From NCBI RefSeq assembly GCF_003967535.1, contig NZ_BIFR01000001.1, positions 5,083,001 to 5,147,000 on the forward strand: 64,000 nt of DNA. Reading direction: 5' to 3'. A model generated the notes under the pieces. That model ran no database searches, was not told where the DNA came from, and saw nothing but the letters and a program-made list of their open reading frames with translations. This document shows, piece by piece, positions 1 to 5,283 of this stretch; positions within the stretch are counted from its first letter, which is position 1, and each line of letters begins with the position of its first letter. This DNA comes from Tengunoibacter tsumagoiensis. Its GTDB lineage: Bacteria; Chloroflexota; Ktedonobacteria; Ktedonobacterales; Ktedonobacteraceae. The translations under genes were made by a program, and so were the position numbers.

Positions 1-177
1 TGTCACTGAAATCGGCGAGCCAACCTCGCAACCGATGAGATCATGCGCCTGCGTTTCTACCATCGACTCATGGATAATTGTCAAGGTCACGGCGTCGATA
101 TTTCTCGCCTGGATCTGGATTGTCGCGGCAAACCCGCTGACTGCAAATCGCACGATAGCAGTAATGGTAATCTTCAT
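1..177 (-). CDS. Phage protein of unknown function, N-terminal part (134-aa gene cut by window start)
   Basis: These are the first 59 codons of the same gene that is complete at 39960-40364. The start codon (175-177) follows the phage leader motif at 181-193. The visible part is a beta-rich sequence beginning MKITITAIV. No known family is recognised. It is the fourth gene of the leftward operon that begins at 2258. Confidence 0.7.
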   Translation of the reverse strand, partial: MKITITAIVRFAVSGFAATIQIQARNIDAVTLTIIHESMVETQAHDLIGCEVGSPISVT

Positions 178-180
178 TTA

Positions 181-193
181 GCACCCCTTTGAT
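181..193 (-). promoter_or_regulatory. Phage leader motif ATCAAAGGGGTGC before a start codon
   Basis: Read on the minus strand it sits 3 bases before the ATG at 177. The same 13-mer or a one-base variant precedes other phage genes (635, 2277, 9349, 12468 and, inside the amidase gene, 38527). It carries a Shine-Dalgarno-like AAAGGGG but is longer and more conserved than a ribosome site needs. Confidence 0.6.
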
Positions 194-257
194 GTCGCGG
201 CGCTTGTCGATTGCGCCGCGATGACAAAACAAACAAAACAAGGAAACGGAAGAAAGA

Positions 258-617
258 CTAAGCAACAACAACGTTAATGACAAAGCATGCGAAGCAGATC
301 GGCGTCTCTCCAGGTCCTTCGCAGTCTAATACTCCTGGTCGGTGGCAGTTGGGACAGAGGGCGATGGGGCCACTGATGGCCTCGCCCACAATGTAGATGA
401 CAGTATCCTCAAACTTTAGGAATACTTTGTGATGTGGAGATACATCAATAGTAATATCAGAGAGTCCTGGATAGACCAGATTGACCTCTGCGCTCGCAGG
501 GAGATGGACGGTGATGGTGATAGTATCGTTTTCCAGGGATTTCTCGACTTGGCCGCCGGCACGAGCAATAAGCTGTGCTGCCTGGTCGTCCAGTGACGAC
601 GCAGTTAAATGAACCAT
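258..617 (-). CDS. Small phage zinc-ribbon protein, 119 aa
   Basis: The start ATG at 615-617 follows the leader motif at 623-635, which is why I prefer it over a longer frame. The middle is beta-rich (residues 30-85). The C-terminal third holds CPNC and CFAC pairs about 17 residues apart, a zinc-ribbon pattern. It follows the SSB-like gene in the leftward operon, so a role in phage DNA metabolism or its control is possible, but no family is recognised. The same gene is repeated at 40445-40804. Confidence 0.7.
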   Translation of the reverse strand: MVHLTASSLDDQAAQLIARAGGQVEKSLENDTITITVHLPASAEVNLVYPGLSDITIDVSPHHKVFLKFEDTVIYIVGEAISGPIALCPNCHRPGVLDCEGPGETPICFACFVINVVVA

Positions 618-622
618 AATAT

Positions 623-635
623 GCACCCCTTTGAT
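623..635 (-). promoter_or_regulatory. Phage leader motif ATCAAAGGGGTGC before a start codon
   Basis: Minus-strand copy ending 5 bases before the ATG at 617. It decides the start of the zinc-ribbon gene. Confidence 0.6.
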
Positions 636-687
636 TAGCCCCCAGGAACTAGCCGGGGGCACGCAACTAAACGAAACGAAACAATAC

Positions 688-1680
688 TTAGAATGGATGA
701 TCCTCGTCGTTGACCTCACTGGCTTCATTGCCAGCCATAATTCTCCTGGATTTTTCCACCGACCAGGCGACGGTGCGCTCGACGCGACCGTCTTCCTCTA
801 GCAACAAAGCCTGATCGCGACTGATCGCGACACTGGACAGGTATTGTAAATCAATCTGTCTAGGGACTACAGGGAAAGGGTAATAGATCTCCTTGGTTTT
901 GCCGGCGTCCTTGCCAGCTGTGATACTGCGAGGAGATACGCCGATCGGCAATGCATAGGCATAGTACGCAGCGCCGATGTGCTCTCCTGCTTCTTCTCGG
1001 AACTTATCTGCCACGTTGAGGACGCGCTCGTGAGCCTTTAAGCAGGCTAGTGCTCTATCCGTACAGTAGGAGCTGAACTTTACCGATAATGGATAACAGT
1101 ATCCTGCATCCATCAACTCCTTTGAAAATGCAATCAAATGCAATTCTGAGCTTCGGCCCTGCGGCCAGGCATAGGCCACACCCCATCTCTCAGCAGGATC
1201 GCGGAGCATCTCTTGCTTTGATGGCACCCCTTCGCATACCACGAATAGTCCGAGTTGTGGCATTGCCCAATATCGCACTGGTCGCGGTTTGCCGGAATCG
1301 TCGGGATGAAGTACAACACACTCTGCGGCCAAACCACGCTGAACGAGGAGCGCCATTGCATCGTAGAGCTCATAGTCCTCTGGTAGTCCGGTTTCATCCA
1401 AGTCTGGCTGCTCGATTGCCCACCCCGCGATATCAGGCAGCGCCCGACCATCCAGGCCTCGAGCCTTATTGTTTCCCGTAAACCAGCTCAACCGATGCTG
1501 GCTCAGCGATGACCCGCCGCGCTTTGCGACGCTGATAAATGGCGTTCCTAAATGCAATGCCTCGTGTATTGATTCGCTCATAATTTCTGTGCTCGTCACA
1601 GTCGTCACTGCTGTACTCACCGCCGGTTCATAGAGCGCCTGGTAGCCGTTGTGCTGTACGTCGCGTGCTAATTTCGCCAT
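688..1680 (-). CDS. Phage protein with SSB-like acidic C-terminal tip, 330 aa
   Basis: The start at 1678-1680 has AGGAG nine bases upstream. I do not recognise the fold with certainty; the protein is soluble with no membrane segment. Its last residues are acidic and end in DEDHPF, close to the DDDIPF-type tip that bacterial and phage single-strand DNA-binding proteins use to recruit repair and replication partners. The residues around 45-70 (GTPFISVAKRGGS, then HRLSWFTG) look like a conserved nucleic-acid-binding core but I cannot name it. The position between a SWIM zinc finger gene and a zinc ribbon gene in the leftward operon fits a replication or recombination role. It is repeated at 40875-41867. 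Confidence 0.75.
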   Translation of the reverse strand: MAKLARDVQHNGYQALYEPAVSTAVTTVTSTEIMSESIHEALHLGTPFISVAKRGGSSLSQHRLSWFTGNNKARGLDGRALPDIAGWAIEQPDLDETGLPEDYELYDAMALLVQRGLAAECVVLHPDDSGKPRPVRYWAMPQLGLFVVCEGVPSKQEMLRDPAERWGVAYAWPQGRSSELHLIAFSKELMDAGYCYPLSVKFSSYCTDRALACLKAHERVLNVADKFREEAGEHIGAAYYAYALPIGVSPRSITAGKDAGKTKEIYYPFPVVPRQIDLQYLSSVAISRDQALLLEEDGRVERTVAWSVEKSRRIMAGNEASEVNDEDHPF

Positions 1681-1748
1681 TATCCCTGCTCCTCTTCGTG
1701 GATTCGCAATCGTCCGCGAATCCACGCTAATCTATACTACTATGAATT

Positions 1749-2258
1749 TTAACGAAGTATGCTGAACGCTCTCGAGCCATTGAGGCTTCCACGTTCCTCG
1801 ATGCTGCTGGCTGCCTGCCGGGGATCGGAGCTAGGGCCATCTGGATAAACATCGATGAGGAGATCGATACGCTCTTGCTGGCGCGGAGTTAAAGTCGGCA
1901 GCAAAGTCGGCAGCGATGAGATAGCGCGCTGCTCACTCGGACGAGCTGCGACCAGGTCGCTCACCTTGATCTCGTGCTTACAAGGCTTGCGAGCGGGACA
2001 ACTGCATTTCTTCGCTCCTCGAGCATCCGCCAGGACAACGTAGAACATGTTGTCACCAAGGCTTGCTGAGCGAATCAGATAGAAGACATCGCCGAATCGC
2101 AGATGGACCTCGGCTCCATTGGTCCCCTGGACAACCATGTCCTTTTTTGCGACGCAGCGGATGGAATTTGTCGCTGCGTGGATGTGATCGCATTTGATGG
2201 CGACGTATCCATAGCCACTCGTGGAGATCTTGGCCGATCGTCGTAGTGTTGTTGTCAT
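1749..2258 (-). CDS. SWIM zinc finger protein, 169 aa, first gene of the leftward operon
   Basis: The zinc-binding pattern C85-x-C87-x5-C93-x-H95 is the SWIM signature (CxC...CxH), preceded by a beta-rich domain (residues 15-82). SWIM domains bind DNA or protein and occur in transposases, helicase partners and recombination factors. The start at 2256-2258 follows the leader motif at 2265-2277. It is the first gene after the strong operator-covered promoter at 2313-2341. The C-terminal 70 residues are low in structure. It probably works with the SSB-like protein encoded next. It is repeated at 41936-42445. Confidence 0.75.
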   Translation of the reverse strand: MTTTLRRSAKISTSGYGYVAIKCDHIHAATNSIRCVAKKDMVVQGTNGAEVHLRFGDVFYLIRSASLGDNMFYVVLADARGAKKCSCPARKPCKHEIKVSDLVAARPSEQRAISSLPTLLPTLTPRQQERIDLLIDVYPDGPSSDPRQAASSIEERGSLNGSRAFSILR

Positions 2259-2264
2259 TTTTTT

Positions 2265-2277
2265 GCACCCCTTTGAT
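2265..2277 (-). promoter_or_regulatory. Phage leader motif ATCAAAGGGGTGC before a start codon
   Basis: Minus-strand copy ending 6 bases before the ATG at 2258 of the SWIM gene. It is the first leader in the leftward transcript. Confidence 0.6.
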
Positions 2278-2282
2278 TGATT

Positions 2283-2341
2283 TAACCGTAACTATCCGTA
2301 ACGGTTAATCACAGTATAACCGTTACGGTGGGTGATGTCAA
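2283..2341 (-). promoter_or_regulatory. Leftward sigma70-type promoter covered by CCGTNACGG operators
   Basis: On the minus strand, TTGACA (2336-2341), 17 bases, then TATACT (2313-2318): an almost ideal promoter for the SWIM operon. Palindromic sites CCGTTACGG (2320-2328) and CCGTAACGG (2296-2304), plus a half site at 2286-2292, flank and overlap the spacer and the transcription start. The longer arms CCGTAACGGTTA (2296-2307) and TAACCGTTACGG (2317-2328) are inverted repeats around the -10 box. A repressor bound here would shut the operon. Which phage protein binds is unknown. Confidence 0.75.
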
Positions 2342-2398
2342 TAGGTATTCCTATGAGTTTTTGCATGAGTTTTTTAGACGAAAAAGCCATTTTCAGCC

Positions 2399-2492
2399 GT
2401 CCAAATTAGGACGCCCCCGTGCTAGACAGGACGCCCCCGTCCAAATTAGGACGCCCCCGTGCTAGACAGGACGGGGGCGTCCTAATTTGGAC
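2399..2492. repeat. 40-bp tandem repeat closing into a 22-bp perfect hairpin
   Basis: A 40-bp unit (2399-2438) is followed by a second unit (2439-2478) identical for 34 bases, after which the sequence turns into an inverted copy of the unit's start. The arms 2439-2460 and 2471-2492 pair perfectly over 22 bp with a 10-base loop; the first unit's arm (2399-2420) could pair with the same right arm instead. The hairpin is GC-rich with runs of five C or G and lacks a T tract. No gene lies here. Confidence 0.85.
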
Positions 2493-2521
2493 ATTAAAGA
2501 ATAAGAAGAATAAGAAGAATA

Positions 2522-2572
2522 ATTAAAAAAATATCTAAGAAAGATCTCTGTCTCTCTTGGATATTTTTAATT
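2522..2572. terminator. AT-rich stem-loop, possible bidirectional terminator
   Basis: ATTAAAAAAATATCTAAGA pairs with TCTTGGATATTTTTAAT across a pyrimidine-rich loop, with A and T tracts on both sides. It lies between the divergent leftward operon promoter and the HTH gene at 2652, next to the 40-bp repeat hairpin. The region 2342-2651 has no gene besides these structures. Confidence 0.5.
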
Positions 2573-2651
2573 TCAGCGTAACAACTATTGACCAGGTCTG
2601 CGGCTATGTGTTACGCTACGTTACGACGTAGTGTCATATACGGGAGGGAAT

Positions 2652-2936
2652 ATGAGCGAAGAAGAAAAATTATTGTCGGCTGGAGAGGCAGCCAGCTACT
2701 TAGCAGAGAAGTGGGGGATGCCGAGCTACTCAACAGTAGCATTCCGACAGCTCAGGCACAGGAGAAAGAATTTGCGACCAGCAATGCTCACTGACAATGC
2801 GTCGCTATGGCGCAAAGAGGATCTCGACCAAATAAAGAAACCATCTTTGAGTAATCCGAGGGCGAAAAGAAAGAAAAAAGACGCCGAGGAAACCGTTGAC
2901 AAAGACGAGCAGCGTATGGTAGTATTATCCTACTAA
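2652..2936 (+). CDS. Small helix-turn-helix protein, excisionase-like (94 aa)
   Basis: GGGAGGG lies four bases before the ATG at 2652, which decides the start. Residues 7-60 (SAGEAASYLAEKW, then a basic stretch and WRKEDLDQI) fit the MerR/excisionase type of winged helix-turn-helix (HTH_17 pattern). The tail is highly basic, then acidic. It lies about 150 bp inside the phage right end, next to the recombination junction, where a directionality factor or recombinase accessory protein is expected. It could equally be the repressor of the CCGTNACGG operators. It is repeated at 42839-43123. Confidence 0.7.
   Translation: MSEEEKLLSAGEAASYLAEKWGMPSYSTVAFRQLRHRRKNLRPAMLTDNASLWRKEDLDQIKKPSLSNPRAKRKKKDAEETVDKDEQRMVVLSY
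2896..2925 (+). promoter_or_regulatory. Outward-facing sigma70-type promoter near the phage right end
   Basis: TTGACA (2896-2901), 18 bases, TAGTAT (2920-2925), inside the 3' end of the HTH gene. It points across the phage end: in the tandem junction it would make antisense RNA against the recombinase, and at attR it would read into host DNA towards isocitrate dehydrogenase. Confidence 0.55.
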
Positions 2937-2971
2937 CCATTACGCATAGTAACAGCAAAAGGGAGGGCGAC

Positions 2972-3087
2972 ATGAGCAAACCACGATGTTTCATCGGCAA
3001 TGATGCCGTCCCCTCGTTGCCACCCTTATCCTCCTCCGCGTACGCGTACGTCGTCGCCAAAGCAGGCAAGCGAAAAAAATTGTCTGT
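2972..3087 (+). CDS. Small ORF whose reading frame crosses the phage end (phage-phage junction form)
   Basis: A strong ribosome site (AAAAGGGAGGGCGAC before ATG) opens a frame of 39 codons inside the phage, beginning MSKPRCFIGND and ending in a basic run GKRKK. Here the frame stays open over the junction and on through the antisense strand of the recombinase, which I take as chance. At attR the same frame stops after 45 codons (43159-43296). The function is unknown; the basic end and position suggest a role at the attachment site or just a leader peptide. Confidence 0.35.
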
Positions 3088-3096
3088 AACATTTAT
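3081..3096. other. Phage-phage recombination junction (attP-like donor site)
   Basis: Right end TGTCTGT (3081-3087) of one unit is joined directly to the left end AACATTTAT (3088-3096) of the next. Comparison with attR at 43268-43287 shows that the units and host part right after TGTCTGT, so the crossover lies at or just left of 3087. There is no long shared core. A dinucleotide core CT (3084-3085) or GT (3086-3087) is possible. Confidence 0.75.
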
Positions 3097-3103
3097 AAAA
3101 GTT

Positions 3104-4468
3104 TTAGTCCAGCTTGGACACTCGGCCCATTTTAAATCGATGGACCTCTCGGCTGTAGAGAACTGGAGCAGAGGCAGAGGCAGACTGGCCTGGCTCGAGA
3201 CGTGCCAGATAGTCGGAGTCTCGTTTAAGAAGACTATAGATGACGCCCACTATCTGGCCGGCGATGCGGCCAAGGACTTTAATTTTGCCAGAATAAGTTT
3301 TCTTCCGGTCGTCGTACCGGCATTTGATCGGCACCAAACGATCATAGATCGCTTTCCACTCTGTGTCGTTTTTGATTGCCACCATGGCCACAAGATACAT
3401 GGTGGATTTCAGCATATTATTACCGCCCTTGTCCAGTGTAGCAGAATCAATGGTCGTACCAGTCTGCGTCCATCTGGGGGACCACCCAAAGTATCCTCGA
3501 AGCTTCGAGGCGCTCTCGAAATTATTGATATTTCCGATGGCGGCAATAATCGACGCCGCGTGCGTCGGGCCAATGCCGTCGATCGACATCAGGATCGCTC
3601 CCTCCCTGCTTTCGGCGAGGATCGCCGCGATATCTCGATCCAGTTCGTCGGCGTGCTGGTTTGCAAGTCGCAGCTCTTCGATGAGTTGCCGCTGCTCAAT
3701 GATAAGGCCACGAATGCGGAATTCGTCAACGTTCCCAACGCTGAATTTAGCAACGTCTACGAGCCGCTGAAGCGTAGGTCTACCAGGTTTTTTTGTTCTG
3801 GCAGACCGAAGCGCCAGGAGATCATCGACAGACGCTGCGGCCACATGGGCAGCGGTTGGGTATTGGTGCCTGATTGCCAATGCGGTAGGCAAATTGGGAT
3901 CTTTGATAACAGTGACGAATTCGGGGAAAAGTTCATCGCATATGGCCGTCAACTTGTTGCGAATTTTCGTAATGCCCTGGGTCAGCTCTTGTCGACGCTG
4001 CGCCAGGACCGCGAGCTGCGCAGCGGTTGCCGTCGCTTCCTCATAGCGATGAGCCTCCAATTGAGCGTCACTCGCCTGTACCTTCAACTCCTCCTGGTTG
4101 TAGAGGATATTCGCCAGGTTCAGCGCATCAGAGCGGTCTGTCTTGTTCTTAGACAGCCTCTTTGCTGCGTGGATGGAATAAATTTCAATGTGGTGGGCCC
4201 GAAGGTATTGAATGAGGGCTCGTCCATAATGACCCGTGTTTTCGACGATCACCAGGCACATCGCCAGCGGTGCCTGGTCGGCCATCCTCGACACGAGGAA
4301 CTCGAAGCCTTCTCTGGTGTTTTGAAAAGAGAAGGAGGGGCAATTATTAAATTTTTGTCGCGATGCCAATAATGGCGCAGACAAAAATCCGGCGACGTGT
4401 TTTGACTTTGCTATGTCGATTCCGACATAGAGCCGCTCTTTATGAGCATGAAGGGGAATGGCAACCAT
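3104..4468 (-). CDS. IS110-family DEDD recombinase, probable phage integrase (454 aa)
   Basis: The N-terminal RuvC-like domain has the four acidic residues D18 (in GIDIAKSKH), E76 (in IVENTGH), D111 and D114 (in KTDRSDA). The middle is a long helical coil (120-290), and the C-terminal Transposase_20 domain starts at SIDGIGPTHA (295-304). IS110 enzymes join DNA with these acids plus a serine in an SG motif; here the motif reads QTG with T336 in the serine position. The length is at the upper end for the family. The stop codon is 16 bp from the phage left end, as in IS110 elements with a very short right end. It is the only recombinase in the unit, so it is the likely integrase. Upstream lies the bridge-RNA-like region. 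Confidence 0.92.
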   Translation of the reverse strand: MVAIPLHAHKERLYVGIDIAKSKHVAGFLSAPLLASRQKFNNCPSFSFQNTREGFEFLVSRMADQAPLAMCLVIVENTGHYGRALIQYLRAHHIEIYSIHAAKRLSKNKTDRSDALNLANILYNQEELKVQASDAQLEAHRYEEATATAAQLAVLAQRRQELTQGITKIRNKLTAICDELFPEFVTVIKDPNLPTALAIRHQYPTAAHVAAASVDDLLALRSARTKKPGRPTLQRLVDVAKFSVGNVDEFRIRGLIIEQRQLIEELRLANQHADELDRDIAAILAESREGAILMSIDGIGPTHAASIIAAIGNINNFESASKLRGYFGWSPRWTQTGTTIDSATLDKGGNNMLKSTMYLVAMVAIKNDTEWKAIYDRLVPIKCRYDDRKKTYSGKIKVLGRIAGQIVGVIYSLLKRDSDYLARLEPGQSASASAPVLYSREVHRFKMGRVSKLD

Positions 4469-4504
4469 GGCATTTCTCCTGATTCTTTTTTAAATATTTA
4501 AATA

Positions 4505-4690
4505 GGGGAGGGCCAGGCGGCGGACAGGACCAGTCACAGACATAGGCTTGCTTGATGCTGCCATACATTTATTAGGTTTACGTCCGCCAGGACCAGTTAT
4601 AGTGCAGGCTTGAAGCCATCCGGCTTGATGCCATCCATACAGAAGGCCTTTACCTGGCCCAAAGGAGAGGTAGCTACCCTCTCCAGTAAG
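4505..4690 (-). ncRNA. Candidate bridge RNA of the IS110-type recombinase
   Basis: This noncoding region folds into nested stems: GGGCCAGG (4510-4517) with CCTGGCCC (4653-4660), and inside it GGCGGAC (4519-4525) with GTCCGCC (4582-4588), plus a hairpin GGAGAGG/CCTCTCC (4664-4684). Two similar loops result, each built as AGGACCAGT, a variable stretch, AGGCTTG, GCTTGATGC, CCAT, a second variable stretch. In loop 1 the variable parts hold ACAGACA (4536-4542, complement of the phage right end) and ACATTTAT (4565-4572, equal to the phage left end). In loop 2 the second part holds CCATACAGAA (4635-4644), present in host DNA right at attR (43278-43287). IS110 bridge RNAs have such donor and target loops. 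The strand follows the recombinase. The ends are estimates. Confidence 0.6.
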
Positions 4691-4828
4691 AGATTAACTG
4701 ACGGCAATAGCAACCGTCAATATGTATAAAATGCAAAAACGATATGAAGTACAAGTATGCAATATTAATAAAATTTTAATGCTGAAGTTGCCACTAATAC
4801 CTATTAGTGGAAATTCACAGGAGGAAGT

Positions 4829-5179
4829 ATGAGCGTAACCAGGCCAGCCTCGACTCCGATCGCCGCAAGACTTGCGGCATTGGGGAATGACACAAGGTTA
4901 AAAATTTTAAGGTTCCTAGCCACACACCGCGCTGATCCGGTAAGCGTCAAAGAGTTGACGCAGAGCCTCGAGGTTCCTCAAGCCACCGTGTCCAGGCACG
5001 TAGCAACGTTACGTGCTGCCGGCCTTGTCGTTGCTGGCGGCGGAGGGCAAAAAGGGAGAGGCTATACCATAAACAAAGAGGGTCTCATTGAGGCGGTGCA
5101 CGACGCAGAGCACTGCACAGGATTCGACGAGCTCTCGCCAGTCCTTCCTCTGCAACCAATGTTTGACGAGTGCGAGTAA
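4829..5179 (+). CDS. ArsR-type winged-helix regulator (116 aa)
   Basis: Residues 10-85 form an ArsR-like winged helix: AALGNDTRLKILRFLA, then KELTQSLEVPQATVSRHVATL as the recognition helix and a beta wing GGGGQKGRGYTI. AGGAGG is eight bases upstream of the ATG. No metal-binding cysteine box is visible, so it is more likely a plain repressor or activator than a metal sensor. It is the first rightward gene, divergent from the recombinase across the bridge-RNA-like region, so it may regulate both that RNA and the early operon. Confidence 0.8.
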   Translation: MSVTRPASTPIAARLAALGNDTRLKILRFLATHRADPVSVKELTQSLEVPQATVSRHVATLRAAGLVVAGGGGQKGRGYTINKEGLIEAVHDAEHCTGFDELSPVLPLQPMFDECE

Positions 5180-5182
5180 AAG

Positions 5183-5216
5183 CAGAGAGCTCCAGGTGCA
5201 CCCCTGGAGCTCTCTG
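5183..5216. terminator. Perfect 14-bp stem-loop after the ArsR-type gene
   Basis: CAGAGAGCTCCAGG pairs with CCTGGAGCTCTCTG around a 6-base loop. No T tract follows on the plus strand; a short one follows on the minus strand. It may attenuate transcription between the regulator and the 571-aa gene. Confidence 0.55.
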
Positions 5217-5283
5217 AGAAGAAAGTACTTCGACATTATATCATATATTTTATGTATTAAAAAATATATACGGAGAAAGTACC

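Larger units (their letters stand above)
1..3087. repeat. Right end of an upstream prophage copy, direct repeat of 40188-43274
   Basis: All genes, hairpins and promoters here recur at +40,187 with no difference that I could find by eye. The match probably continues left of the window. It ends at the bases TGTCTGT (3081-3087), after which this copy runs into the left end of the next phage unit. Confidence 0.95.

Noticed and set aside
68..283. Leucine-rich minus-strand frame at the window start (and its copy at 40255-40470)
   Set aside because: It overlaps the 134-aa gene in another frame and has no ribosome site.
2399..2492. Repeats looked at as a CRISPR array
   Set aside because: Only two units, no spacers, and the second half is an inverted copy, which makes a hairpin.
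2972..4372. Long plus-strand open frame of about 466 codons across the phage junction
   Set aside because: It runs antisense to the recombinase gene, and its composition follows the complement of that gene. Only the first 39 codons inside the phage end were kept as a small ORF.
3088..4690. The recombinase and its noncoding region as a simple IS110 insertion in the phage
   Set aside because: The phage unit and the insertion would have to end at the same base, and no phage sequence continues past the left edge. Integration by this recombinase explains the coincidence better, although a late insertion cannot be fully excluded.
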